Origin: Marinifilum sp. D737
Lineage (GTDB): Bacteria; Bacteroidota; Bacteroidia; Bacteroidales; Marinifilaceae
Length of the DNA: 47,180 nt
Reading direction: 5' to 3'
Assembly: GCF_026672275.1 (NCBI RefSeq)
Contig: NZ_JANQCD010000032.1
Location: forward strand, 1 to 47,180
Positions 16,251 through 25,372 of the stretch are shown piece after piece. Within the stretch, counting starts at the first letter, position 1, and each line of letters starts with the position of its first letter. The notes beneath the pieces are model-generated. The model did no database searches. It was not told where the DNA came from and saw only the letters and a program-made list of their open reading frames with translations. A program made the translations under genes and the position numbers.

Positions 16251-18800
16251 TTAAAATTTAACTTTTAAACCTGTTGACCAAGTTGTTCCGTAACCATACC
16301 ATACCAAAGCAGAAGCTGCATTGTGTTGGTTTCCATCATCAGCTTTAGAAACATACTCTACATTAAACAAGTTATTTACCTTACCATTAACCGATGCATC
16401 AAGGTTACCAATTTTAAACTTGTAAACGAAGTTCATATCTACCAAGCTTACATCTGGCATTTCCCAAGAATCTACTCTATCTTCAGCACCATTGGTTCTG
16501 TTTGTAGGATCGAAATCAGCAAAGTGTCTTCCATTGTATAAGTAATCAATTCCAACTCTTAATTTAGGAAGTACTTCATAATTAATTTCAAGAGCTCCTG
16601 TTAACTGAGCAGAGTTACCAACATGTACATCCTTGATATATGCATTAAACTCATCGATTAATACATTGTTATCATCATATAAACTAAAGTTTACATCATC
16701 TTCATAAACCCAGTCTCCAACTGATAACATACCTTTAACAGTTAACTTCTTGCTAGGCTTGTAAGTCGCTTCAATTTCAATCCCTTTGTGTAATTGATTC
16801 AAACCTGTAATATTAGCAGTTTGTCCCTGAAGACTCATTACCAAACCTTTGTCAATCCAATTGGTCCAGTAAGCTGTTACTTTGGCATCAAAATTTGTTG
16901 AAGTATATCCATAACCCAATTCAGCAGTAATGATCTTCTCATACTTCACATCTTCATTCACTTCATTGGTATAATTCAAGAATACATTTCTAAAATAAGG
17001 TGATCTTTGAACGTAACCTCCGTTTACAAATACATTGTGAACTGAATTAATCTTATAATTGAAACCTGCTTTTACGTTCCAAGGAAAGAAATCTTCCCAA
17101 TCTGATTCCTGCTCACCTGGAAGGTAGTTGAAGTAATCAACACGCTTGTATGCTTTTCTTGAAATTGCAGCAGAAACAAAGGCTGAATAATCATCTGCAA
17201 CATATTCACCTTGTCCGAATACTCCGGTGTACAATACCTCACCATCATTGTAGTAAGAATATTTGTCCCCTTTCTTCAATTTTGTATAATCATCTCTGTT
17301 CTTATGACCATCAAGGAAGAAAGCACCACCTAATAAATCATCAATTTCTTTATAGTGTTCTCCTTTATAGTAACGTCCGTCAAAACCAGCTGTTAGCTTT
17401 AAATTATCAATATCCTTAGTGAATGTCGATAACAAACCAACCCAAGTGTGATTATTTACCGAGTTACCAATAATAGCTTGTGAACCTTCAGCAACGTAAG
17501 TTGCATTTCTTGCTGCAACTCCATCAAAATCAAGTAAACCATCACCAGTTCTCATTGTCTCATCATAGTCAGCACCAGTATATCTGTTAACACCCAACCA
17601 ATTTTTCTGAGCACCATCTACACGACGTCCTCCACCTGAACCAATAGAAGCATATAGAGAAGTCGTCAGATTTGTTTTATCATCGATATTCCAGTAGTGA
17701 TTCAACTGAGCTTGTGGCTTGTGGTAGTAGTTGTAACCGTAAGCTCCACCATATTCTTTTCCATCACGAATACCATAATCTGAATTGTATTTAAATTCAT
17801 CCTTATGATCTCTATACTGCTGAATTGTGTGCTTGTTACCACGTTGATTGTGCCATTGAGGTGCACCTGTTATCATGAAAGCAAGAGAGTGCTTTTCATT
17901 AATTTTCTTAGAGATATTTGCATAATAAGCCCAAGCATCGAACTCAGTACCCTTAGCCCACATACTTCCATAGGTATGAGATCCTAATAAAGTAACAGCC
18001 CAACCATTATCCATTAGCCCTGTTGAAACAGAAAACAATTGCTTTTTACGACCATCGTTTGCTACACTTGTTTTAACAACACCACCTTTTTTAGCATCTG
18101 ACGATTTTAAAAGCACGTTAATTGTACCCCCTACAGAAGAAAGTCCAAGTTTAGAAGCTCCAAGTCCTCTTTGCACCTGCATTGTACGAGTTACATCAGA
18201 AAGACCAGCCCAGTTCGACCAATAAACCTTACCTGATTCCATATCGTTAACAGGGATACCGTTAATCAATACTCCAACATTGTTTGAGTCAAATCCACGA
18301 ACATAAACTGAAGCATCTCCAAATCCACCACCCTCTTTCGAAGTATAAATAGATGGAGTAGACTTTAAGATTTCAGGAAATTCCTGAGTTCCCAATTTGT
18401 TTTCAATTAATTCAGTAGAAATTGTTGACACAGATACAGGAGTTTGTCTGTCTGTTACGATCGAAGCCATAACACTTACTTCATTCAAACCAACAGCATC
18501 AGACTCAAGTTTAATAGTCCCCAAATCCTGAGCTCCTGACAAAGCGATTTCCTTATCAAGGAAACCAACAAAACTTACTATAACTTTTGATGCTCCTTGA
18601 GGCACTTGCAAAGCAAAAGAACCATCAAAACCTGAAACTGTACCCGAAGTGGTTCCTGGTACAACAATTGAAGCTCCTGGCAAACTTTCACCAGAATCTC
18701 CATCCACGACTACACCTTTTACGGTGGTTTGAGCAATAGCTGCAACGGACAGCATCAATACAGCCGCCATTGTCAAAATACTTCTCATTGCATTTTTCAT
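16251..18800 (-). CDS. TonB-dependent receptor (second, paralogous)
   Basis: This 849-aa protein has a signal peptide (MKNAMRSILTMAAVLMLSVA), a carboxypeptidase-regulatory-like domain (about 25-105; GVVVDGDSGESLPGASI), a plug with VRGFDSNNVGVLINGIPVND and SSVGGTINVLLKSS, and a barrel ending in WSTGLKVKF. Shared blocks with the receptor at 8102-10777 (NDMESG-YW--W-GL-D-TR, STGLMDNGWA, and KINEKHSL in the first barrel strands) show that the two are paralogues. The lipoprotein at 14410 follows in the same operon. The neighbouring nucleases suggest a related ligand class, but this pair has no nuclease of its own. Confidence 0.87.
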   Translation of the reverse strand: MKNAMRSILTMAAVLMLSVAAIAQTTVKGVVVDGDSGESLPGASIVVPGTTSGTVSGFDGSFALQVPQGASKVIVSFVGFLDKEIALSGAQDLGTIKLESDAVGLNEVSVMASIVTDRQTPVSVSTISTELIENKLGTQEFPEILKSTPSIYTSKEGGGFGDASVYVRGFDSNNVGVLINGIPVNDMESGKVYWSNWAGLSDVTRTMQVQRGLGASKLGLSSVGGTINVLLKSSDAKKGGVVKTSVANDGRKKQLFSVSTGLMDNGWAVTLLGSHTYGSMWAKGTEFDAWAYYANISKKINEKHSLAFMITGAPQWHNQRGNKHTIQQYRDHKDEFKYNSDYGIRDGKEYGGAYGYNYYHKPQAQLNHYWNIDDKTNLTTSLYASIGSGGGRRVDGAQKNWLGVNRYTGADYDETMRTGDGLLDFDGVAARNATYVAEGSQAIIGNSVNNHTWVGLLSTFTKDIDNLKLTAGFDGRYYKGEHYKEIDDLLGGAFFLDGHKNRDDYTKLKKGDKYSYYNDGEVLYTGVFGQGEYVADDYSAFVSAAISRKAYKRVDYFNYLPGEQESDWEDFFPWNVKAGFNYKINSVHNVFVNGGYVQRSPYFRNVFLNYTNEVNEDVKYEKIITAELGYGYTSTNFDAKVTAYWTNWIDKGLVMSLQGQTANITGLNQLHKGIEIEATYKPSKKLTVKGMLSVGDWVYEDDVNFSLYDDNNVLIDEFNAYIKDVHVGNSAQLTGALEINYEVLPKLRVGIDYLYNGRHFADFDPTNRTNGAEDRVDSWEMPDVSLVDMNFVYKFKIGNLDASVNGKVNNLFNVEYVSKADDGNQHNAASALVWYGYGTTWSTGLKVKF

Positions 18801-18827
18801 AAAATGAATTGTTAGGTTAGTAATAGT

Positions 18828-18843
18828 GTAGCAAAATTGCTAC
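18828..18843. promoter_or_regulatory. Near-palindrome upstream of second receptor
   Basis: GTAGCAA-AA-TTGCTAC: 7-bp arms with a 2-nt centre, 28-43 bp upstream of the receptor start. The form fits a dimeric regulator site or a small RNA hairpin in the leader; neither is established. Confidence 0.4.
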
Positions 18844-19360
18844 AAAATCATCTCACATTCCTTGGAGAAAAGGATTACAAAAATGGTTCGTTTAAAACTT
18901 ATTAACAAATAATCAACAATCACTTGCTTGGGATTCATCCGATAAAATATGCAGTTCGTCGAAAAAATATTTTGACATTAAAATACCGAGGCAATTTTTT
19001 CTAAAAACCTAAAAATTATATCGAATTATAAGTTCATCACTTCTAAAATTTAGGAATCGGAAGATAGTGCTTTTTATTCAATTTACACAATCTAAAACCT
19101 CCCAAATATTTAGTTTAAAAGCAATTCCATTCCATCTGCAAAACAATGTAATTCTTGAACTCGTCAATAATTCTGCGAAGGTACAGTTTTTTCCTTTTAT
19201 CACTAGTTTAATTGATATGATTCTAAATTATATTCTCTCGTTAGAAAACCCCAACACAAATCTATCAGATAATACAGAACTGCATGTTAAATTAATTTTA
19301 ATTAAGCGATAAGTTTAGAGGCTAATTCTCCTAAGTTTTAAATTATTCCATCTAAATAGA

Positions 19361-19389
19361 TTGATTCACAAAAATAAACCGTACTTTTG
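19361..19389 (+). promoter_or_regulatory. typA promoter
   Basis: TTG at 19361-19363, an 18-nt spacer, then TACTTTTG at 19382-19389. This matches the Bacteroidota housekeeping sigma pattern TTG-N19-ish-TAnnTTTG. It implies a leader of roughly 150 nt before typA. Confidence 0.75.
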
Positions 19390-19481
19390 CAGCCGCATTT
19401 TTAGCAGCGCAATCGATTCTGCCACAATTAATTCACAAAATTTGTGTGCAAATCTTGACATTTACAAGGAGAAGCTTTACA

Positions 19482-19514
19482 ATGAAAGCATCCTTTTTCA
19501 GTGATATTGACTGA
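19482..19514 (+). CDS. Possible 10-codon leader peptide upstream of typA
   Basis: The short ORF MKASFFSDID lies wholly within the typA leader. It is preceded by AAGGAG at 19466-19471 with a 10-nt spacing, a stronger Shine-Dalgarno than any main gene in this window has. It ends 34 bp before typA. It could be a translated uORF that couples translation to typA, or chance. Confidence 0.3.
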   Translation: MKASFFSDID

Positions 19515-19548
19515 TTTTTAAGACACAGAGTCATAAAGAAGATACGAG

Positions 19549-21348
19549 ATGAAGAAACTAAGAAACATTGCAATTATCGCTCACGTTGACCACGGTAAAA
19601 CCACCTTGGTTGATAAAATGATAATGCACAGTAACATTTTTAGAAAGAATGAAAATCCGGGTGACCTTATCCTTGACAATAACGACCTGGAAAGAGAGAG
19701 AGGTATTACCATTTTATCGAAAAACGTATCTCTTGAATACAAGGATGTGAAAATTAACATCATCGATACCCCTGGTCACTCCGACTTTGGAGGAGAGGTT
19801 GAGCGTGTTTTGAATATGGCAGATGGAGTACTTTTATTGGTAGATGCCTTTGAAGGAACCATGCCTCAAACTCGTTTTGTATTGTCTAAAGCGCTTGCAT
19901 TAGGCCTTAAACCTGTAGTTGTTGTAAACAAAGTTGACAAACCAAACTGTCGTCCTGAAGAAGTACAGGAGCAAGTGTTCGAACTAATGTTCAACCTTGA
20001 AGCTACAGAAGAACAGCTTGATTTCCCAACTATTTATGGTTCTGCTAAAGAAGGTTGGATGTCGAAAGATTGGAAAAAACCAACCAATGACATTACCGCT
20101 ATTCTTGATGCAATTATTGAATACATTCCTGAGCCAAAAGTTTTGGAAGGGACACCACAAATGCTTATTACATCTCTTGACTTCTCGAACTATGTTGGCC
20201 GTATTGCCGTAGGTAGAGTTCATCGAGGTGAATTAAGAGAAGGCATGAATGTTAGCCTTGCCAAACGCGATGGTAGCATTAAAAAATCTCGTATAAAAGA
20301 ATTACACGTATTTACCGGTTTAGGTAAAGAAAGAGTATCAAGTGTTAAATCTGGTGAACTTTGTGCTTTAGTAGGTATCGATGGTTTTGATATTGGGGAT
20401 TCAATTTGTGATGTAGAAAATCCTGAACCATTGGATCCAATTGCTATTGATGAGCCAACAATGAGTATGTTGTTTACCATTAATAACTCTCCATTTTACG
20501 GTCAGGATGGTAAATATGTAACCTCTCGTCACCTGATCGATCGTTTGGAATTAGAATTAGAAAAGAATTTGGCTTTACGCGTTGTTCCAACTGATTCGGC
20601 CGATTCATACAATGTATTTGGTCGTGGTGTACTTCACTTGTCTGTATTGATAGAGACTATGAGACGTGAAGGTTACGAACTTCAGGTTGGACAGCCACAG
20701 GTAATTATTAAAGATATAGCTGGTGAAAAATGTGAACCAGTGGAGATTCTATACATCGATCTTCCGGAAGATGTATCAGGAAAAGCCATCGAATTAATTA
20801 CTCAGCGTAAAGGTGAAATGTTAACCATGGAACGTAAGGCTGATCGTATTCACCTTGAATTCCACATTCCATCGCGAGGAATTATTGGCTTAAGAAACCA
20901 GATTTTGACTGCAACTGCAGGTGAAGCTGTAATGTCGCATCGTTTCCACGAGTATCAAGCATTCAAAGGTGAAATTCCAGGACGTATTAATGGTTCATTA
21001 ATTGCAATGGAAACAGGTACTACATTTGCTTATGCATTGGGTAAACTACAGGATCGTGGTAGATTCTTTGTAGCTCCTCAAACCGAAATTTATAAAGGAC
21101 AGGTTGTGGGTGAAAATACTCGTGCTGGTGATTTGGATATCAATGTTACCAAAACAAAGAAGCTTACCAACATGCGTACTTCAGGTACTGATGATAAGAT
21201 TAGATTGGCTCCTCCAGTGATTTTCTCATTGGAAGAAGCTTTAGAGTATATTCAAGGTGATGAATATGTTGAAGTAACGCCAAATAATATCAGACTTCGT
21301 AAGATCTTACTTTCTGAACACGACAGAAAAAGAGCTTCGAAAGAATAG
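19549..21348 (+). CDS. typA: Translational GTPase TypA/BipA
   Basis: This 599-aa protein is a ribosome-associated GTPase of the EF-G/LepA group, used in ribosome assembly and stress adaptation. The G motifs are intact: AHVDHGKTT (residues 11-19), DTPGH (about 73), NKVD (127-130) and SAKEGW. The EF-G-like domains follow, then the TypA-specific C-terminal domain (RGIIGLRNQILTATAGEA, GRINGSLIAMETGTT). The length is normal for the family. It has its own promoter and terminator and is monocistronic. Confidence 0.97.
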   Translation: MKKLRNIAIIAHVDHGKTTLVDKMIMHSNIFRKNENPGDLILDNNDLERERGITILSKNVSLEYKDVKINIIDTPGHSDFGGEVERVLNMADGVLLLVDAFEGTMPQTRFVLSKALALGLKPVVVVNKVDKPNCRPEEVQEQVFELMFNLEATEEQLDFPTIYGSAKEGWMSKDWKKPTNDITAILDAIIEYIPEPKVLEGTPQMLITSLDFSNYVGRIAVGRVHRGELREGMNVSLAKRDGSIKKSRIKELHVFTGLGKERVSSVKSGELCALVGIDGFDIGDSICDVENPEPLDPIAIDEPTMSMLFTINNSPFYGQDGKYVTSRHLIDRLELELEKNLALRVVPTDSADSYNVFGRGVLHLSVLIETMRREGYELQVGQPQVIIKDIAGEKCEPVEILYIDLPEDVSGKAIELITQRKGEMLTMERKADRIHLEFHIPSRGIIGLRNQILTATAGEAVMSHRFHEYQAFKGEIPGRINGSLIAMETGTTFAYALGKLQDRGRFFVAPQTEIYKGQVVGENTRAGDLDINVTKTKKLTNMRTSGTDDKIRLAPPVIFSLEEALEYIQGDEYVEVTPNNIRLRKILLSEHDRKRASKE

Positions 21349-21374
21349 ATAAGCTAAACAATTGAGATATACAC

Positions 21375-21407
21375 AAAGGAACTTTATTTATAAAGTTCCT
21401 TTTTTTT
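21375..21407 (+). terminator. Intrinsic terminator after typA
   Basis: The stem AAAGGAACTTTA/TAAAGTTCCTTT with a TTTA loop is followed by TTTTT. Confidence 0.9.
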
Positions 21408-21530
21408 ATGCCCTAATATTAACCTGAGTTCGATTTCGGAAAGCATTTGCCTCTAATTACTGACCTCAACTACTTTCAGATACTTTATCTATTTGATAGC
21501 TACAATCAGCCGTTGGCGTTTGATCATTGA

Positions 21531-21586
21531 CTTTTCTACTTTTTCACTTTTCTACTTTTTCACTTTTCTACTTTTCTACTTTTTTA
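21531..21586. repeat. Seven 8-bp pyrimidine tandem repeats
   Basis: Units of CTTTTCTA or CTTTTTCA (last CTTTTTTA) run head to tail seven times with an exact 8-bp period. They lie between the convergent ends of typA and the ferredoxin gene. One strand is almost pure pyrimidine apart from the A of each unit. Confidence 0.9.
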
Positions 21587-21613
21587 CTTCATGAATAGAC
21601 TTTCAAATAAAAC

Positions 21614-21841
21614 TTACTTTATTCTAATACAATTGGCGGGACATATTTCTGCAGCTTTCTGATTTTGTTCTAGCTCATCATCAAAAAGATCAAGTACAAA
21701 TTCATCTTTTACGAGGTTTGCTCCCAATAAATCACATTTCCCATCACTCTCATTCATAAGCCAAAATCCAGGTGCCACCCCTACACAATACGCACATCCA
21801 ATGCACTTACTTCTTTTTTGATACACCTGTTTCATCATCAC
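21614..21841 (-). CDS. Ferredoxin, single [4Fe-4S]
   Basis: This 75-aa electron carrier has three clustered cysteines in KCIGCAYC (C-x2-C-x2-C) followed by VGVAPG, and the fourth in ICPANCI near the C-terminus. The C-x2-C-x2-C...CP arrangement is that of a mono-cluster [4Fe-4S] ferredoxin (Fer4_13/ferredoxin I-like). An acidic stretch (DLFDDELEQN) lies between them. It stands alone, so the partner enzyme is not evident. Confidence 0.85.
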   Translation of the reverse strand: MMMKQVYQKRSKCIGCAYCVGVAPGFWLMNESDGKCDLLGANLVKDEFVLDLFDDELEQNQKAAEICPANCIRIK

Positions 21842-21963
21842 AAAAATTACTGTTTTAATAAAAATTCAAGAGAATCTCAAATATAGGATAAAATATTTTA
21901 AAATTTTTCATCCTGATTTACAGCTAGTTAACGTTTTTGTTTTAAAATATCTAGTACTATGTA

Positions 21964-21995
21964 TTGCATATTACCTTTTTTTGTCCGTATATTTG
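21964..21995 (+). promoter_or_regulatory. Promoter of the PadR/PspC operon
   Basis: TTG at 21964-21966, 21 nt, then TATATTTG at 21988-21995, an exact TAnnTTTG. It is 50 bases before the first gene at 22046 and probably drives the whole set to 25291. Confidence 0.7.
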
Positions 21996-22045
21996 TAATA
22001 CAAACTTATAGGTTAGAGATAGTATTATAAAAAAAACGAAGACAA

Positions 22046-22462
22046 ATGAAATCCTTATTAAAAGACAAAATATTGAGATATTCACTCCTGACATTAACAG
22101 TAGTAGCTTTCTCCATTGAGTCTAAGGCTCAATTGTTAACAATCGATAAATTTCTTCTACCATTTTTTAAAATCGAATACAATAATAGCGGTGAATCTCC
22201 AGCAGAGGAAATAACTAATGAGAGAGGATATTTAGATAATGGAATCTTAATCTTTAAAGAAAATCTTAAAGTTTGTAAAGACATCGTATCAGGAAATAAG
22301 GAAGATTACATCTCTCCAAAGCTAAACATCGATACATCAGTGAGATGTAAGACTTGTAAGGATACGATCACTGTAAAACAGAACACAACGATAATAACAT
22401 CAAAAAAGAAAAGATCTAAAAATTTCAGGAATTTCCCTGGTAACATCAGATCAACAATTTAA
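22046..22462 (+). CDS. Hypothetical exported protein
   Basis: 138 aa. The N-terminus (KILRYSLLTLTVVAFSIESKAQ) is a signal peptide. The mature part is small, basic at its C-terminus (SKKKRSKNFRNFPGN) and carries a CKTCKD pair of cysteines plus one earlier cysteine in LKVCKDI. I do not recognise a family. It is the first gene after the promoter at 21964 and precedes the PadR regulator by 20 bp, so it may be part of the same envelope-stress unit. Confidence 0.6.
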   Translation: MKSLLKDKILRYSLLTLTVVAFSIESKAQLLTIDKFLLPFFKIEYNNSGESPAEEITNERGYLDNGILIFKENLKVCKDIVSGNKEDYISPKLNIDTSVRCKTCKDTITVKQNTTIITSKKKRSKNFRNFPGNIRSTI

Positions 22463-22482
22463 TCAATATAAATATTCCAAGT

Positions 22483-22806
22483 ATGAAAATAGAAAACACA
22501 AAAGCCCAAATGCGAAAAGGAGTGCTGGAATATTGTATTCTTTCCATTCTCTCAAAAAGCGATGCTTATGCATCAGATATCATTAAGGAACTTAAAGAAG
22601 CCAAAATGATTGTAGTGGAAGGGACACTTTATCCCTTACTAACCAGGCTAAAAAACGCTGGATTATTAAGCTACAGATGGGAAGAGTCAACACAAGGACC
22701 TCCAAGAAAGTATTACACAAGTACAGAAGTAGGCAATGAATTTTTAAAAGAACTGGATGGTTCCTGGCAAGAATTGGTTGATGCCGTAAATACGATTAAA
22801 AAGTAA
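22483..22806 (+). CDS. PadR-family transcriptional regulator
   Basis: 107 aa, the usual size of the short PadR class. The winged-helix signature is clear: MRKGVLEYCILSILS, YASDIIKELKEA, VEGTLYPLLTRLKNAGLL, and GPPRKYYTSTEVG. Such proteins commonly repress their own operon and the adjacent membrane genes. It is followed 20 bp later by a PspC-domain protein, a common arrangement in Bacteroidota. Confidence 0.92.
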   Translation: MKIENTKAQMRKGVLEYCILSILSKSDAYASDIIKELKEAKMIVVEGTLYPLLTRLKNAGLLSYRWEESTQGPPRKYYTSTEVGNEFLKELDGSWQELVDAVNTIKK

Positions 22807-22826
22807 GTCCAAAAACTGTTAACACT

Positions 22827-24404
22827 ATGAAAAAGACATTAACAATTAATATAAGCGGAAGTATATTTCACATAGATGAAGATGCTTTTGAAAAATTACA
22901 AGATTACCTGCGAACGATCAATAGTCACTATGGCGCTGGCGAAGAAGGAAGAGAAATCATTTCTGATATCGAATCCAGAATTGCTGAGATTTTCCAGGAA
23001 AAACTAAGTAGCAAAGACCAGGTCGTAAATGTTGATATGGTTGAAGAGGTAATAACCATTATGGGTAGACCGGAAGAAATTTTCGAAACTGATGATGAAA
23101 CTACCGAAGATTCACAAAATCAATCACAAACCACAACTACCAGCAGAAAGAAACGTAGATTGTATCGCGATCCAGACAAAAGAGTATTTGGAGGTGTATC
23201 AAGTGGTTTATCAGCATACTTTGGTATAGATGTAGTCGTATTCAGATTGCTATTCGTACTCTTCTTCTTCCTTGGTTATGGTTTTGCTTTCCTACTGTAC
23301 ATCATCTTATGGATTGTTGTTCCCAAAGCAACCACTACAAGTCAAAAGCTTGAGATGAAAGGCAAAAAGGTCAACATATCCAATATCGAAGAATCTATTA
23401 AAGACGAATACAACGAAGTAAAAGAAAACTTCGATAAAATGAGAGAAAAAAACGGACCTCAGGTAAAAGATGGTTTCGATAGATCTGTTGACTTCCTTGG
23501 CTCTGCTCTCCGCTTGGTACTTAAAGTGATTATCATTTTACTCGGTATTGGGTTTATCTTTGCAGGATTTGTTTCGCTTATAAGCTTTATTGGATCGATG
23601 ATATTTGCTCATAGCTTCTTTGGACCTTTTGCAGATTTCCATTTTCCAGGTGCAATGTTTCCCAAATTATTTCTTGATGGAACAAGCATTACTTTATTTA
23701 CCATTGGAATCATTGTTGTAATTGCCATTCCTTTAATGCTATTGATTTTTGCAGGAATTAAATTGCTTTTTAACTTCAAAACCAACAACAAGATTATAGG
23801 TTTTACAGCTCTGGCAGTTTGGCTTACAGGGATTATACTTTTAATTAGCCTGAGTTTTTCACAGATCAAAGGTTACATGCACAGCAGCACCAGATACTCT
23901 GAAAATCAACCAATCGAAAAAATAGCCAATGATACATTGTATTTACAAAGTACAAATAACATTGGAGACCATTGGTATGAAGGCCATATTGACCTGGACA
24001 ATGTTAAAGTATACATGAATGATGATGAAGAAATTATTGTAGGTGAACCAACTTTGGATATAGAAAGAAGTTATTCGGATAATTTCGAGATCAAACTAAA
24101 GAAAAAAGCCCGCGGAAGAACTTTAGACAGAGCTGTGGAAAACGCAGAAGGAATTAATTACAAATGGGTTCAAAATGATTCTATAATCGTATTCAATCAA
24201 TTTTTCACATTGGAAAATGATTCCAAATGGAGAAATCAAAGATTACATATTACGGTTAAAGTTCCGGAAGGAAAAGTTATTTACCTCGATGATTCAATGA
24301 GCAAAATTATTCACGACATCGACAACGTTAGTAACACCTGGGATTTCGACATGCTTGGCGAAAAATGGATCATGAAAAAAGAAGGCTTAAGCCTAGTTGA
24401 ATAA
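22827..24404 (+). CDS. PspC-domain membrane protein
   Basis: 525 aa. Residues 1-100 form a cytosolic part (LTINISGSIFHIDEDAFEKL) that resembles the N-terminal domain found with PspC in this phylum. The PspC domain is at about 110-172 (LYRDPDKRVFGGVSSGLSAYFGIDV and a helix ending WIVVPKA). Further membrane segments follow at about 225-255, 285-310 and 325-350. The C-terminal 170 residues are a soluble periplasmic-type domain (TLYLQSTNNIGDHWYEG). It is likely an envelope-stress sensor or effector controlled by the upstream PadR protein. Confidence 0.85.
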   Translation: MKKTLTINISGSIFHIDEDAFEKLQDYLRTINSHYGAGEEGREIISDIESRIAEIFQEKLSSKDQVVNVDMVEEVITIMGRPEEIFETDDETTEDSQNQSQTTTTSRKKRRLYRDPDKRVFGGVSSGLSAYFGIDVVVFRLLFVLFFFLGYGFAFLLYIILWIVVPKATTTSQKLEMKGKKVNISNIEESIKDEYNEVKENFDKMREKNGPQVKDGFDRSVDFLGSALRLVLKVIIILLGIGFIFAGFVSLISFIGSMIFAHSFFGPFADFHFPGAMFPKLFLDGTSITLFTIGIIVVIAIPLMLLIFAGIKLLFNFKTNNKIIGFTALAVWLTGIILLISLSFSQIKGYMHSSTRYSENQPIEKIANDTLYLQSTNNIGDHWYEGHIDLDNVKVYMNDDEEIIVGEPTLDIERSYSDNFEIKLKKKARGRTLDRAVENAEGINYKWVQNDSIIVFNQFFTLENDSKWRNQRLHITVKVPEGKVIYLDDSMSKIIHDIDNVSNTWDFDMLGEKWIMKKEGLSLVE

Positions 24405-24420
24405 TAAATAGTTGTTCTAT

Positions 24421-24563
24421 CCATGTTTTGCACCGATACCTTTTTCATCTGGAGATCATTTTCTCCTTACGACCAGATGGAAGTCGCCTAAATAAAGCAA
24501 TGCGGTAATTAGGCAATTCCTGAAGGCTCGTTTCATCACACACAACAATCGGTGCAAACATGG
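24421..24563. repeat. 143-bp element with 16-bp inverted ends inside the operon
   Basis: The left end CCATGTTTTGCACCGAT (24421-24437) and the right end ATCGGTGCAAACATGG (24548-24563) are inverse complements except for one extra T. Inner stems are CATCTGG/CCAGATG (24446-24452/24473-24479) and GCCTAA/TTAGGC (24486-24491/24509-24514). It carries no ORF. It looks like a small non-autonomous insertion (MITE-like) or a structured RNA in the operon. Confidence 0.7.
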
Positions 24564-24583
24564 CTAATTTTAAAACAAACATT

Positions 24584-25078
24584 ATGAGAAAATTAGTAGT
24601 AATTCTGATTGCAATAGCCCTACCAATCCTTTCACAGGCTCAAACCAAGGGAGAAAAATTACATGCCAAATATTCAAATCTTGATGGCTTCAATAGTTTT
24701 AGTTTCGCAGGATCATTCTTAAAAAACCTGGACTTTGACGTCGACGAGGATGAATTGGAGAAAAATGTAACAGGCGATTGTAAATCCATTAAACTCTTAA
24801 GTTTTAAACACGAAACCGGCGATGAATCTAAGTTTAAAAAGATTGTAGTATCGCAGCTTTCGAAAGGGAACTCTTACAAAGAAGTGTTGACTGAGGATAG
24901 AGATAAAGATAGCGACGAAGTTCATTTCTTTGCCAAAGGAAAAGGAAAGAAGTTTAGCGAATTCCACATCCTTCACTACAATGAACACAGAACATCATTG
25001 ATTTCATTTTTTGGAGACTTCCATGTGGACGAATTAAAAACTTTGTCGCATTACAGCATCGACAAAGATGAAGAGTAA
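24584..25078 (+). CDS. DUF4252-type exported protein
   Basis: The start at 24584 is preferred over the ATG at 24560, which lies inside the right arm of the inverted-repeat element. From 24584 the protein begins with a clean signal peptide (MRKLVVILIAIALPILSQAQ). The remaining 145 residues resemble DUF4252 proteins, with a central KIVVSQLSKGNSYKEVL block and a late TSLISFFGDFHVDEL motif. DUF4252 genes often accompany PadR/PspC or sigma-factor units in Bacteroidota; the function is unknown. It is followed 15 bp later by a second PspC gene. Confidence 0.7.
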   Translation: MRKLVVILIAIALPILSQAQTKGEKLHAKYSNLDGFNSFSFAGSFLKNLDFDVDEDELEKNVTGDCKSIKLLSFKHETGDESKFKKIVVSQLSKGNSYKEVLTEDRDKDSDEVHFFAKGKGKKFSEFHILHYNEHRTSLISFFGDFHVDELKTLSHYSIDKDEE

Positions 25079-25093
25079 TTAAAACAGTATACT

Positions 25094-25291
25094 ATGAAAC
25101 GATTATTCAAATCAAGAGATAAAAAGATAGCAGGTGTTTGCGGTGGTATTTCTCAATACATCAATCCGGAACTCGATCCGGTAATTATTAGAGCAGGATA
25201 TCTAATTCTATCATTATTCAATCCGTTAATGTTGTTGGTTTATTTTATTCTGGCAATGGTGCTACCCGACACAAACTGCGAAACGGTATAA
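25094..25291 (+). CDS. Small PspC-domain protein
   Basis: 65 aa, consisting of little more than one PspC domain: RLFKSRDKKIAGVCGGISQY, then a membrane helix (LILSLFNPLMLLVYFILAMVLP). It is the last gene of the PadR/PspC unit. The start and length are normal for stand-alone PspC proteins. Confidence 0.9.
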   Translation: MKRLFKSRDKKIAGVCGGISQYINPELDPVIIRAGYLILSLFNPLMLLVYFILAMVLPDTNCETV

Positions 25292-25372
25292 ATTTGAATG
25301 CGATCTTTACCCCAATTTGGTGAAGAAGGGTTTGTCTTTTTCACCTGCTTTACCAAAAGTATTCAAAAAGTT

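Larger units (their letters stand above)
18801..19548. other. Divergent intergenic region before typA
   Basis: About 750 bp. It holds a near-palindrome at 18828-18843 close to the receptor start, the typA promoter at 19361-19389, and a 160-nt typA leader. An 81-codon ORF at 19067-19312 is low-complexity A/T sequence without a convincing start context and is not called. Confidence 0.6.

Noticed and set aside
19067-19312. 81-codon ORF upstream of typA
   Set aside because: Low-complexity A/T sequence, no start signal, no recognisable fold; it overlaps the upstream intergenic region only.
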